From NCBI GenBank assembly GCA_014058105.1, contig JACGCM010000715.1, forward strand, positions 1,240,001 to 1,304,000: DNA of 64,000 nucleotides, read 5' to 3'. Each line of letters begins with the position of its first letter. Position 1 is the first letter of the stretch. This DNA is from Kingdonia uniflora (taxonomy: Eukaryota > Streptophyta > Magnoliopsida > Ranunculales > Circaeasteraceae). A model generated the notes under the pieces. It was not told the DNA's origin and searched no databases. It saw only the letters and a program-made list of their open reading frames with translations. Shown here one piece after another: positions 10,801 through 25,800 of this stretch. The position numbers and the translations under genes were made by a program.

Positions 10801-13800
10801 TAGAAAAGGGATCTATTGAGGCCAACACACTCTCTAATACTTATTCTTGCACATATCAATTGTTTCTTACATGGTTACACCTAGAAATTTGTAGGACTGA
10901 CTTTGTATAAGTGGGAACATCTAAATTATAATAGGATCCAGATAATCAATTTTTCAGAAACAGGGAAAGCAGCCTTCTAATGCCCGTTCCTTGGGCCTGA
11001 GACATTGGTGTACAAAATTGAAAACGTGAAAATATTGTTACCGTTCGGAGCACCCCGCTTGAAATCCGAAGGTCTTGTACCTCAAAGGTCCGGTTCAGTC
11101 GACACTAGTCCATTCATGTTAGTACTTTGACCGATGCTATTATTTATATTGACGATAAAGCTCCATCGGTTTGTATTGGTGTAGACGCTTCAGCAAAATT
11201 AACAAACCAAAGTCTATTTTGCATTAAGAGATCTCGTCTTCTTTAACTCCAACAGAACCTATAAAAGCACGGGTAACCAAACATTAGAAAATCTTACATA
11301 TGCTCCTTTTATGAAGTATAGGGTGTTGGCATGGAATTCTTGGAACTTCTGGTGTTGAGAAATGAATCCAAAAAGAACTCACAGACTAGATCTATCAAAC
11401 ATTTCAAATCCAGCAGTGGCTCACCCATTTATCGTGAAATTGGTAGCCGTATTTGTTTCTCATAAATTCTTATGTTGATGTAGTCTTTTCCAATCTTTCA
11501 TCTTCACAAACGTTTAAAAGCCCTTATAAATTATAACAAGGAGCTTTGGAAGTCAACCTTTCTAAATTCTTCTACATTGCAGCATTCCCAAAAATAATGA
11601 AAGCAACAAGTTCTGGCCCCAGAAACAATTTAGTTCTATCCAAATAAATGTTTTTAAGGGGGTGTTCGTTTTCCCGTTTGTTAAGGGACAAGCCGCTGAC
11701 TCTTCCTTTTAAACGGCAAGTGATAAGTGCATATACTTCTTTTGAAGTGTTTAGCGCAAATCACTTGGTAAAAAAGATCCAACTCTTTTCTTGCTGTGAA
11801 ATCCCATTTTTCAGCTACATCTCTGTTTTTGTAACATATGCTGTTCAAAACAAACAGAGCTTGAACATTCAGCAATTAGCTTACAAGAAACAAACACCTT
11901 TAAGTGTCTTTATTCTTGATATTTTTTTTCATTCACATTCTTCTGACCCCCTTTAAGTAAAATCACTACATGATGAAATGCACAAATTATATAAATTCAT
12001 GGCAACAAAATTTTATGGAGCTTCGACGTTACATTTACTTGGTGTTTCGCGTGCCTGTAAAATCTCATGTGAAACAGTTACGTTGAAAACTATATTAAGG
12101 CTTGCTACCTGGTCACCTTTTAATACTTTAATCCTATACGACTTGCCAAGTGTGGAGTCTGATATGATGTTGCCAATATACCAAGTACATTCAATGTTTG
12201 ATTATTTTGATGATTAGATATTTGACTAACTTCTCTTTTCGTGTACTTAGGGGTAGTGCTCTTTGTTTATCCATTTGGTTATTCTAACGCAGGTTCATTT
12301 CTCGGTGATTTCCTGTTTAGGGGCACTGGCTTTTAATAATACCGGAGAAGGCAGAGATGAACCAAGATTTGAAGTACGTATTCCCATCTTCATATGCTTT
12401 TGCATCTTTATGTTTCTAAATATAATGATCTGTAAATCTTGTTTATGTTATAACTGATTATTGTGGAGACTTTAATGTACTGGATTTGGGCGTATTTATT
12501 AAAATTTACTTTTCAGCATTAGTTGACTGATGCTTTACTTCAAACTCCTTTGTTAGTTTTTAGGTTTATCTACCCTGAAACTTTATGTACAATCTATCTT
12601 GCTAGAAGTGCTAAAAAATATGTTTAGGCTATTATCTACCTACAGCTAGCACACCGCCGTATACACTTACTAGGCAATTTAAGCACTCATGGCCAACGCA
12701 TATGTTACTGAGAAACAGAAGGGAAAAAGACCCGTAGTAGACTATGACAATTGTCAACTTAGGTAAGTTATTTGTTGAGGACCAATTTGGCAAATCCGAA
12801 GAAGGTAGAAAAGGTTTTTGTTTTGGACAACCTGGCTCCAACCTCCCGGGATGACTTATAGGGTTGGTGTGCAAATCATCAAGTGTTTTCTAAGAGTGTG
12901 GTTGTTTGGGTATGCAGATACAAGTTGGGGAAAGGTAAACATAAATGTAAACTCAACTCAAGAGATGACATGCATCACAATCAGCAAGGGGTATTAATAA
13001 ATTCTTTTCATCTGAGGACCACATCCTTGAACTAGATAGCCAGAGTCATTAAACCACAGGATAAGTGATCACAAACTTTTCTTTTTCTTCAATAATAGTT
13101 TCGTTTCCCCAACAAAAATATGGAAGGCCTCTTTTTGTTTCAACAACCTCTTTAAGGGAACATAATAACCTGAAATTTCTAGGGCTCTAGACAATAGACC
13201 TAGGGGATGATCGAATAGGGAACAAATGCTAGGATGCGGAAATATCTTATTATAATAATCACATGCAATGTTAAACTGTGGAGACTTAAATGACATGCAA
13301 TATTTATACCCTAAAGGAAACCCACGAATGGGTGAAAACCTCTAACCCACGAATGGGTGAAAACCTCTGGCCGTTAGAAATTCACTAGTTAATTTATCAA
13401 CCGTTACACAAGAGTTAAAACAATGCCTTTGTTACATCACTAAGTATCCGCTTGCCTCGCCAAGTCCTAGTCAAAGTCTTCGCGTCCTCTTCGGTCTTTA
13501 CAATCTCCGTGAATCACCTTAGAATAGTTTGCGCCTCAAAGCTTTGTTGCTTGCATCTCAAAGCTTCGCCACACTCGAATTCTCCGAGCAATTATGAATT
13601 GAAGATTAAGATTTGTTTTTCGATTTGAGGGTCTTAAAAATACTTTTTGGAATTCTTCAAATCAAATATCAAAAGCTTAGGAGAAGCTTATGGTTTCTCT
13701 CTCAACAACCTAAATTTCTCTTCTTTAACATTGGAGTTAGCGATTACAAGAAAATTCTAGATTGGTTGATTTTAGGGTTAGAAAGAGGTTTTCTTCAAAG

Positions 13801-16800
13801 AGTAAAACCCTAGTTTTTGATGGAGAGAGATAATGATTTATAATATTTGTTTTTAATAAATAGCCTAATTTAGAAATCATCAAGAGTTGGAATCTCAAGA
13901 AAAGTTTAAAATAAATGTAAAAATTAAACCTGAAAAAGTTTTACTTTGAATATTTATTTTTCTTAGTTTTCAATATGGAAAATTAAACTTCTCCGCACCT
14001 TCTCGAGGGGATTTTTTGTGTAGGCGATCTTTCGCAATTCACGCTTCACCGATAATTGAGTCGTCCGCGACACAACTCTGACTTATGGTTTTTGTAACGA
14101 AATGGTAACCCAAAATATAGTGGAACTTCATAACCTATTGGAGCATTTGTACCAAGTTGCTCTTGAGCTTGTCAGGCTTCCAAAAAGGCTAGCCATCTTA
14201 GACATTTGCAGTCATTGAGTTACTTACATAAACGAAGATCCTCAGTAATCCAACGTGTTTCATACCCGTCATTTCCTTCCCTGTGAATGTGATTACTTGA
14301 TAATCAAATGTTGTGAAAAGCAGGATAAATACCTCTTCCAGGGAAGAGTCAAACGACAATCTATCCTTCAAATTTTCTGTCATTTTCTAATGCCAACTCG
14401 AATTCTGAACCTACGACCACTATGTATGTTTGGAACACCCCGACCAAAGCTTTCATTACTTCCTCACTACTACATCCGAAGTCCTCAATTCCAAATTTAG
14501 AAATAATTCCCTTCTTTTAACTTGCATATCCACTCAAATAACTGGGCTTGTTCACTCTTTCCAACCTATTTTTGAGGAATTCATTTGTGGATGGGAAATG
14601 ATCATGGGGAGTAACATATTTTTCTGCTTTTCTAGTGCTTTCTTTGTCGCTGGGTCTTGTTTGAGGGTCTCTCTTATGGTTTACATTTTTTGATGTGTTT
14701 TTTGGAAAGAGATCAAATTTTTTTCCGTGTTTTTGCATGTTTAGTAGTCTCTTTAGGTGAAAAAACTGTTATTTTCCCCCTCTTAATTGTAGTTTTTCCT
14801 AGCAACCTCTTTATTTATTAGTATGATTTTTCACATCTAAAAAGTAAAGATAGAAAAGAAGAAAAAATTCCACCTCCCTATTTACCAAATGTATTTTTCT
14901 AGTTTTACTAAAATTTTCCAAAAGGTCTTTCACGATTTTCTCCAGCTTCGTGCCTACCATTTTGCGCAATGTACGTATTTGGTAGGAATATTTAACAGTG
15001 TACTCGTAAGCAAGATTACTCTATCACCTCTTGTCAAACACTGATTAACAACCCACTGCATCTCAATGTTTTGAGCCCAAGTTGCCTTGGCTAATAATTA
15101 CCTCCTAGACAAAGCCCCAAATATGTCGGAGTGTACATTTCAACTCCCACCCTATAGTAACTTCCAATATATTAATGCCTGAAACCTCCCCATTGCGATA
15201 ATCTTGATATACATGTTGAGCTCGACTGAACCTCGAGTATAATAACTCCAAATATTCTCACCAAACTAATGATGTTATCACAAGCGTGATATCCCAACCC
15301 ACCAATAATCCCACACCTCTATTTCTTGATTACAACAATAAAGACTGAGAGATGGGTTACTTCCTGATCTCCTCATACTCAAGATCATCTTTCCTTGGAT
15401 GCTTCTTTTTGCACACTCTTAAGTCTTTACTCCTTCCAGTTTCCACGGAGTAACTAGAACGAAAAGGTTGTTTCCTTGTGGTTCAAAAACTCGGACTCAG
15501 AACCGCCCACAGTAGATCCCGAATTGATCTGAGTTTTTTCTTTGTTGAAAAAGTATAACTTTTATTTGTCCATTACGAGAGAGACGGTCCAAGCCTACTC
15601 TCCAAAATTGAGACAAGTTCATCCGAGTTTGAACAATCCCAGACACTCCAATATTTTTTTGAGAATCGGATCGGACTAGGCCAATTTCGTGTTGGATTGG
15701 GCGATTTTGGACCACAATGTTAAGAATGTTTACACAAAATTTGAGAACCTTAGATTTGACTTTATTTATTTTACGTTACAAGTATACCATCTTATAGTAT
15801 ACTTAGGTTCACAGAAAATGCTGATGTAGTACATTTGAACTATCTTTTCTGTCGAAAAAATTTATCCTAAGAAGTTCCATATGATTGAAATTTAGACACT
15901 TGAATCTAATAGCAACTATACCATTCACTATTTTAAAATATAGGGAAAATACTTGTAACCGTATATGTATCTAATATTTTGGGAAGTGGAGAGTCGTATG
16001 CCTGTTTTCATGTGCCTGTCGTGTATGTACGAAGTACAAGCATAGTACCTTATCATCTATTCATAAAGGAGGTCAACAAATGAACTCAATTCAAACTGCT
16101 ATCTTTGTTTACTTATGACTAGAGTTTTTATTCTAACCTCGGTCTTAACAATATTTATTCCATGTAGTTTTTTGATGGAATGTTGCAAGGGGTTAATGAG
16201 GAGGATTTTTATGGAACAAATGTTATATCTAGTGCATTCGATGAGTATCTCTTGGGTAAGCTCTCTTGGGATTATTGGGTTCGAACATTGATATTCTACT
16301 TAATATAAGAGTTATTTTACACATATTTTGTTTCTTGTACAGATTCTGAGTTCTCTGAAAAAGTTTTGAGTGTATATGATGGTCCATGCGTGGGATCTCG
16401 TCTAGAAAACTTAGGCTTAGTTAGTCAATCCGAAGTCCAGAGGGAGTGCGAAAGAGGTACTACTGAAATGTCTGAATTGTCAACTGCGCTTATTCCTGTG
16501 CCTGATTTTGACCGAAGGGGGTTTTTGCTTGAGAAGATGACTATGTGTGAGCTACAGGAGACTTATAGAAGCATATTGGGCCGTGAGACAACCGTGAAGG
16601 ACAAGCCGTGGCTTAAGCGTCATATTGCACTGGGTTTGCAAAACCTTTCAGAATTGAGTAGTGCATCTTACCACTTGAAAGGTGGAATGTATCCTAATGG
16701 GAATGAACGTAACAATATCTTTACTACACCTAAGAAAATGTGTCATTCTCTTACAAATTTTCCTAAAACCACTTTTCGAAAGTTTCGTGTTAAATCTGGA

Positions 16801-19800
16801 CCCATGAATCTGGGAGGTAGTAGTGCTTCTTTATCAGAAAAGCGAGTACGCAAGCCTACCAGAAGGTATATTGAAGAATCACCAAAGTCTAAGTTAAAAT
16901 CTTGCAGTGGGAGGCTGGAAATTCCTCTTACAAGACAAAGAATTAAGGACAAGCGGAATAGATCTCAGAGGCAGCATGTTAGTAAGATGTCTGGAGAAAT
17001 GCTATTGCTTACTAGGGAGAGGTTACTTGGGAGGTCTGACATTCAGGCACCATCTGCTCAGCAGAAAAAGAGGCGGCACCCAAAGAAGAGTACATCCATT
17101 TCGGTAATGAAATTCTCTTTTTACGACGAAACTTACCTAGGAACTGACTTGGGAACTATAAATAGATCACAAAATTTTCAAAATAAACACATTACTGTCA
17201 ATAGTACCATTCCTAGAAATTGAATGAAACCATGAGTATATGATTGAAATGTTTGGTCATCAATCACAACCGTCCTCTTTACGACAAAGTTTACCATGCC
17301 ACTGACTTGAGCTCTATAAATAAATACAACTTTTTCTCTAATTATATTTCGAGGATCAGTTAAAGGGAATGAAACAAAATAAATGTTCAGCTAACTGAAC
17401 TCCATGAAGTTAATCCTTGGGTAAAAAAACTCAAACATTTAGTTTTTGGACACTGCTTCCAGTAAGTCAAGGACACTTTTTATATGAGAGTTTAAAGTTA
17501 TAATGTTTGTACAGGGAAGTGACTCTGATGATGACAGGCAACTCTCAGTGGTTCCTGTTAGGAAATCTTACTTGGAACTTTCTTCCTCGGAGTCGTCTGA
17601 TGATACGTCAGATGTCAGTTTCACAGTAAGAAAATCTGGAAAACGTGAGAGTAGGAGGAAAACTCAAAAGCTTTGGAATCTCCCAGAGGTTATAAAATTG
17701 ATTAATGGTGTTTCTGAATATGGAGTGGGACGCTGGACTGACATAAAAAATGTCCTATTTGTCTCATCTGATCACCGCACGTCTGTTGATCTCAAGGTAG
17801 ATCCTTGACCATTTTTTTCGAAAATACTAGGAATTTTTTTGAAGTACAGAGTTTGTTTGCTATTTCTGTAGGACAAATGGCGAAATCTTCTGAGGGCTAG
17901 TGGTTCACAATCAGAGAATAGGAGAAAGGTAAACTTCATCTCTTCCTTCCTTTATTATGTTTTTATCGTTTTGTTCGAGTGTCTTACTATCTGTAGCTGT
18001 CTCTTTGTTTATGACTTCTATTTTTGGTAGATTGTTTGTTGGATTATATTTGAGTTTCTTTAGCTAGTTTACCTGTTCAGGAATGGATTTAGAATCACAA
18101 GATAATTATGTTAATGTTTAACATGAAAATCTCCAAAGATCCATGCAGTTTTATCTGTATGACACGGAATTGAAAATGTCTAAAAAAGGAGACATCTTCG
18201 GAACATAGGGAAATATACATATTATTCTGTGAGATTTTGAAAATGTACTCCCTGGCTTTCTTACTAAAATTCAAATGAGTGCGCTTTTGTTGCTTGAATA
18301 TAGGAAAAAGACAAAACAAATTAAACAATGAAGAGTGTGCATAATAAATAGTCAATTATAAAGAACGGTCATGAATCACAACCATAATGACTTACATCGA
18401 AGTTCTGATGAAGGTGAAAGCAATTTACATGCGAAGGATTGGGGATTCCACTGTGTAGAGAACAAACACAAGTTACATTAGTCTTTTATCAGAATGAATA
18501 TAACATCAGTGCCTTGTATAAGGTAATAAAACAGATACGGTGCCAATGGAGATCTCCCCATAACACTCTTGTGCTTAATATAGATGGGTCCTTGTCTACT
18601 ACAGGTGGATATGGCCTGTAAGGAATAATAAACGTGAGTGCCTATTTGCCTTTGCTGGAAAAGATGAAGGTCAGTCAGTTACCTACCATGCATGAACTCT
18701 AAGCAATTGAAAGAGGCCTCAAAAAAAGAAAAAAACCTATGTTGTCTGTCTTAGAGAGTACAATAGAGTGATGGGCGACTCTGACTCTTCGTATGCTGTG
18801 GCTATTATTAAAGGGAGGTGCAAGCCTTCTTGGCATTGTATTAGTCTTGTGAAGTCTATTGTTCTTTTTTAAGAAGTCCTTAAGACTTTTTTTTGTCGCA
18901 GATCATATGTATAGGGAAGGAATGGAGGTGCTGACTTTATGGCCTCTTAAGTCCTACCAAAATGTAATAGGGGAATGGGCACTGTGACCCCACCTCGTTG
19001 CCGCTGGATTATGTCATCATCTTAATGGGGGGATACTAGGGGTATAAAGTACTTGCTTAAGTAATTCATATTTTGTTGATATGAACCTGGTCATGGGGTA
19101 TATACACTAATGTTGCACCCTTGGATTCGCTTAGGCAGAAAGTACAGTCCAAAGGTATTAAGATACGGTGGAATCGTGTATGCTCCAATGTTGTCCAAGG
19201 GCTTCTGTTTCTGCATCCGTACCAACTTCGACAACAGAACCCAAGCATAAACCATACCCTGTGGTTAGAGCCTTGACATCACTTGAGTTAATTGTGGTTG
19301 CCCATTCCCTGGTACCAACCCTTCTTTTCTTTTGTGGCAAAAATAGCTATCTGTCACATGTTGAGACATGCGCAATGAGTATTAACACTGTAGTATAACA
19401 ATGTTGTATATCTATCATTATTTTGTCGAAGTAGTCTCATTTCAAGTTAATACTGTAATCTACCAATAATTTTGACTATTAAAATTGCGATTAACTTAAT
19501 TCATATAATTATTAAAAATATCTCCTATTGAACACCTATAATACGATTGTGGTAATTTGCAATGACTTATGTTTTTAGTGGGTCATCATGCTAGCATAAT
19601 CTTTGTTATTAACTAAACTGTCAAATGGTCAAAGATGTATGTACAGTGAAACCTATTTAAATGCACACTTTTCGGACCAATTAAAAGTGTGCATTTAGAG
19701 AGGTGCGATTACAAAGTTTGATCTCCGTATAAGGTATTTTAATAAAGTTAAGTAAGGTTTGTGTCTAATTTACAATAAATATTAGTTAAAGGCTAATGGA

Positions 19801-22800
19801 AATTATAGTATAAAATATTGACATAAAAAGTATGATAATGTAATTGACACATGTAACTAAGTGAGAAATTTGTAACTTGTAGCTAGTTTACTAGATATGT
19901 ATATGTAGAGCTAAGTGCAATTGTAGTAGCCTACTCGCAGCCTTCTAGCACCAGTCGAATACTCGAAGGCTACATCGAAGCCTACCTAGAGACCCAAAGC
20001 CTAGCAAGAAAGTAAATAAGTCCACAAAGCCTTCTGACATCAATCGAATGCTCGAAGACATTATAGTCGAAGCCGAAGATAGGCAGCCAGCACCAGAACT
20101 CATCATCAGTAGTAATAGAGAGACTTTGACTATGGTAATACATGGCCGAAGGCAGACACGTTTGACAGCCGGCTTACCAGACAAAACAGTGAAACAAGCC
20201 GCCTGACAGCTACAGTGTCAGAACCAACCCCGAATATAGAACAGTTGTCCCCAAAGGATATACATGTAATCTAACCTCCCATGGTGACTCAACCCTTGCT
20301 ATCTCCTATAAATAGGAGGGAGGAGGCACTAGGAAGGGGTTAAAAAATCTCTCCCATCAACCCTTCAAGATTACCTTCGACTACCATGTAACCGACCTCT
20401 ATTCGATCTGTCATCTAAACTCGATATATATAATAAACCATTAAAATCCTCGCTAGAGGTCGTGGAGAAACTCATTCTAGGACTCCACGCAAGTGTGTTA
20501 GTGCAGTGATATTGCTTATTATTGTCTTAGATACTTGCATAAGCCCCTAGTCGAAGATAACCTCGTGGTGTAAGAGCTAGTTTCTCCTCTTACCAAACTT
20601 GGTTCCTACATTTGGCGCCGTCTGTGCTATACCAACCCTACCCCTTTCATTTTTTCTCTTTCCCCCCTTCTAGCCTTCCTCAATGGCCCCACCCTTCGCT
20701 TAACCTCCGCCATTGTCGGTAACTCTGCCGACGGAGTAGCCGCTCAACTTGCCCTCATTAGCCAACAATTTGCTCAGGCCGAGGAGCGCCACAACAATAA
20801 GTTACACATTGAACGTGAAGAACGCCGCCAAGAACTTGAGGCTGAACGGCAGCGTCGTTTAGACGACTTTGACCGGCAACACCGTGCTCTGGACGAATTA
20901 TGCCTTATCGTTCGAGAGCTTCAACAAGGTTACCCACGACGCTCCTCAGCGCTCTCGATTACCTGCCCCCTCGTGCATTTCAGCCTCCGCCCGGCTTGGG
21001 CCTCACCCCCAACTCGAAGTCCCCCCGATCCATCTTGGCGCCGAGGGTGCTCCCACCGCCATACCCACTGGTTCGATTTATCTTGGTGTCCCTGTTACGG
21101 AGGATTCTTCTGATTCTACACTTTGTACTTCTCGTCACTCCACACGGCGACCTGCTCGAGAACTCCTTGGCGAGCGCAGTGCCGAACATGCCCCATACCC
21201 GCGGCCTCACCACCCTTGACCCCAGCGATTTACACTTCGTACTTCTCGCCACTCCACACGGCGACCTGCTCGAGAACGCCTTGGCGAGCGCAGTGCCGAA
21301 CATGCCCCATACACGCGGCCTCACCACCCTCGACCCCAGCGATCTCCTCCTCATCCTGCTTATCTTACACAACACTAACTCGATCAAAAAATTTGTGCTG
21401 CTATTCGTATCAGCGCGAGCCCCATATCAAACTCCTGAAGTCGGTTAAACGACCCCATCTGCCCCAAACTCCTCGCGGTCGAAGTACCTCCAAATTTCTG
21501 TAGCCCTAAAATCAACAAATATCGCAATACCGACCCTCAATCTCATGTCCTCGAATTCCCAAATGCTTTAAGTCTGTACTCTACAACAGACCACATCTTG
21601 TGTCGCATGTTTCCCACCAGTCTCACTGATAGCCCTCTTAAATGGTACCACAGCCTCCCTAATGGCTATATTCGAAATTTCGAACAATTGTCAAGCCTTT
21701 TTATCGCCCAGTTTGCCTTTAACAAAGACTGTGAGGTCCGAATCGACGCTCTCTTCAACTTCTGCAAATCCCTCAACGAAACACTTGAGGCTTTCACCAA
21801 ACGATTTCTCGATGAGTCGCGTAAAGTTGAAAACCTTGACTGTACGAACGCCGTTTTCGCTTACTCTAACGCTCTACCAGATCACAGTCGTGTTAAGGAG
21901 TACATCGTGCTTCATAAACCACGAACCCTCGAGGAGATGTTATATAAGGTTAATGGATGCATCGACCTCGAACGCCTCCGCGAATCCAATCGCCAGGGTC
22001 GAGGTTTGCCCTTGGCGATTGGATTCGCGGAGGCGTTCGAGGTCGATGTATCCATCTTCTACGCCCATGGTCGCTCCCGTCTCACAGGAGACCGAGAGCC
22101 GTAAACGCCCTCACTCGGATGTTACCCCTTCTGAAATTCGTAAAAAATGACCCATGCAGGTCTATCTGGCGTACCCCCTTCCCCATCGAGGTCAGAAAAG
22201 ACGTGCCTTACTGCAAAAATCACAAGTGTAACTGCCACCCTACCAACAAATACTATGCTCTGCAGCGATCACTGGAGATGATTCTTAAAACAGGTCGTCT
22301 ACATCGAGATGTCACCGATCTCCCCAATTACCTCGACGGGTCGTATCTCAAGCCCCAACCCGCTCCAACTACCAACCTAGCCGAGGTACTCATTTTCCAA
22401 CTCCACCTCATTGAAGTCAACAACATCGACAATGGCCATACTAGAAGCAAGTGCAAGCGCGTCGAAGAATGCTGCAAGCTTACCTATCAGAAGAAGTTAT
22501 CCATCCTTCTACCCGAATCTAGCCAACGCCCTTGACCCGAAGGTATATCCTTCATTGATTGCGATACTTCTCATGTTCGCTTCCCCCACTCCGACCCTTT
22601 GGTCATTATGATTAAGGTCGAACACCTCGTCCTCCATACCATGCTCATTGATACAGGCAGTGGAGTAGACATACTTTTCCTCTAGATTGTTCGAGCCATG
22701 CAAAAAACAGACCTCATTACACCAGTCAATGTCGAGCTCAAGGGCTTTAACGGTGCTACCGAAGTCACCGTCGGTCGCCTTAGCCTCCCTGTCACTACCG

Positions 22801-25800
22801 GTCCAGTCACCTTCCAAACCAGCTTTTTCGTCATCGACAAGAAATCTGAATACCTGGGCATGCTAGGGCGTGACTGGCTTCATGCCATGAAAGTCATACC
22901 TTCTACTTACCACCAAACACTTCGTTTTACTACCCCTTGCAGCACGTGGAACATGAAAGGCTCTCAACCCCTTGCCCGCTCATGCGAGCACCCTGAGATC
23001 AATCTTACCAGAAAACTTGTTAAACCATAGCAATCAATGCTTCTTGCTCTCCCCACACTCTCGATCCCTTTTACCGCACCTATCGAACCCACAGTTTATG
23101 TCGAACTCGATGGCCCTGGTCGAGGTACATTTATTGGTAATTTTTTGGATGAGGCCGAATGCCTTGAGCTCACCACGTTCCTTCGAGCAAACAAAGATGT
23201 CTTCGCTTGGACATTCCATGAGATGCCCGGCGTAGACCCCATACTGGCCTGCCATCGACTCGATCTTATCCTTAAGTCTACAGCTGTGAAGCAGAAGAAA
23301 CGTACTTTGGCCCCGAGGATTCGAGAAGTTGTGAACCTCGAGGTCGAAAAACTTTTGGCCGCGGGTTTTATTAGAGAAGTCAAGTACGCCGATTGGATCT
23401 CAAATATTGTAGCTGCCCCCAAGAAGAATGGCAAGATCTGTATTTGCGTCGACTTCAGATACCTTAATAAACATACACCGAAGGACAGTTTCCCTCTCCT
23501 GATCATTTTCGTGCTTTTGGACGCTACGGCTGGCTATGAACGATTATCTATGATAGACGCAGCTTCCGGTTATAACCAGGTACCCCTCTTCCATGAGAAC
23601 CAACTTAAAACTTCGTTTATTACTGAACAAGGGTCTTTGCTGCTTTAACGTCATGCCATTCGGCCTTAAAAAATGCGGGTGCCTCTTACCAACGAATTGT
23701 TATCACCATGTTTAAACCTTTGCTTGGCAAGTCGGTCGAAGCTTACATCGACGACATGTTATGCAAAAGCCTCCAAAAACATACCCACATACAAAACCTA
23801 ACCAAAGTATTCTCAATACTTCGTTCTTATAATATGAAATTGAACCCCGACAAATGCTAATTTTGCGTTTCATCCGGCAAATTTTTGGGTCACCACATCA
23901 GCAAATGAGGTATCGAGATCGACTCCACTCATATTCGCGCCCTCATCGATATGCCTTCCCCTCGAACTAGGAAGGATGTCCAAAAGGTCGCCGACAAGAT
24001 AGCCGCCCTGAACTATTTTATCTCAAAATCCTCTGACCGTTGTGCTTGGATTTTCTCCCTCTTACGCGACCAGGGTGTCCATAAAGCCAAAAAGAAGAAT
24101 AGCCCTGAAATCAATTGGACACCCGATTGCGAACAGGCCTTCCTCGAACTCAAAACCTACCTTGGTTGACTGCCTATTATCAGTACCCCCGTCGAAGGTG
24201 AAATGCTTTTCTTATACCTTGCAGTCACCGATACTTCTATTAGCTTGGTCCTTATTCGACTCGAATCCAGTATCGAGAAACCCGTATACTTTATCAGCAA
24301 AACCCTGACACCTGCTGAGACACGATATACCAAATTTGAGCGATTGCTCCTTGCACTTGTCTACACTGCTCAAAAGCTCAAACCATACTTTCAGGTTCAC
24401 CCTATACGGGTTATCACTAGCTACCGCCTTTGAGAAATCCTCAGCAAGAAAGATAAATCTAGACGGGTACAACAATGGTTTGTTTATCTTGGTGAACACG
24501 ACATCACTTTCGAGAAACAGATATCTCAAAAGGGCCAAGTAGTCGCTGATTTCCTTGCCGACTTCCCGGTCGAAGACATTGACTGGGAGGAACACGAAGA
24601 TGATCAACCAGAAGACCAATCCGAACAGAACGACCCTTGGAACCCTAATACGGGCTGACGTCTCTTTACAGATGGATCCGCTGGATCTAACGGTTCGGGG
24701 ATAGGTATTGTTCTGGTTACCCCTTCCAATGACCGAATTGAAAAGGCCGTCACGCTAAATTTCGAATGTTCTAATAATGAGGCCGAATATGAAGCTTTGA
24801 TACATGGCCTTGATCTCGCTCTTGAACTTGGTGTTCCCAAACTTGCAGTATTTACCGATTCCCAGCTTGTTCAAAGACAGTACACTGGCAAAAATCAGGC
24901 GAACGGTCGCATGGTTGAGTATGCTGCACTTGTCCGCCAGCGCATGAATTGTTTCCCTGAAACGTTTTCCATTACACACTACCCTCGAGGCGAAAACAAA
25001 CATGCCGATGCACTCGCCTACATAGCAGCCATGTTGGGCCAGTCCAAATCTCGAACACTCCATATCGAAGTACTCAAACGCCCAAGTATCGACCAGATGG
25101 AAGTCAATGCCATCAATATTGTGGGCGAGAGTCTCGATCCTGATGACTGGCGAACACCCTTGCTTATTTCAATAGTTCTACCCTCCCGGAAGATCCCAAA
25201 GCTAAACGTTCGTTGTTGGAAAACTGCCGCAGATGCACCATTCTCAAAGGCGGACTACACTGCAAATCCCCAAATGGCATACACCTCCGTTGCATCTCCC
25301 AAACCGAAGCCACTACCATACTTACCGAACTCCACGAAGGTAACTGCGGTGCTCACACTGCTGGTCGATCTATGGCTCTTCAAGCCGTACCACAAGGGTT
25401 ATTATGGCCCAATATGAAGAAACAAGCTGAAGAGTGCGAAACACTGTAACAAATGCCAACGTCACGCCCACGACATCCGAAGCCCTTTACAAGACCTCCA
25501 TTGCAGCCAAGTTGCTTGGCCGTTCAAGCGGTGGGCCATTGATCTAGTGGGCCCTTTCCCCAAAGCATCGGGTAGACGAGGACATATTCTAGTAGCCACA
25601 TATTGCTTTACTTAATGGGTCGAAGCCGCGCATCTATGTCGAACCAGGGAAGAAGTCATCAAGTTCTTATGGGAAAATATCATTACACGTTTTGGCCGCC
25701 CTCACATGATTCGATGCGACAACGGTCCACAAAGTTTGTAGGGAACAAAGTCCGTAATTTCCTCAAGAAGTACAACATCATCCTCTCCCCTTCAACACCT

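Larger units (their letters stand above)
20683..22150 (+). pseudogene. gag of gypsy-1, broken
   Basis: An ATG at 20683 is followed by a stop after six codons, so the N-terminal part is read only through stops. The region up to 21520 is Pro/Arg-rich and has a 114-bp (38-codon) tandem duplication at 21121-21348. From about 21540 to 21960 a clear retrotransposon gag core is readable: PTSLTDSPLKWYHSLP, then FEQLSSLFIAQF and LNETLEAFTKRF. The frame then runs into an inverted duplication (21953-22055) that replaces normal sequence. Gag would form the capsid particle that holds the element RNA in the cytoplasm. Confidence 0.8.

Noticed and set aside
20869..21503. Several overlapping ORFs of 100-180 aa on both strands in the GC-rich gag region
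   Set aside because: They are alternative frames of the 114-bp duplicated, Arg/Pro-rich gag segment; GC-rich repeats keep several frames open by chance.
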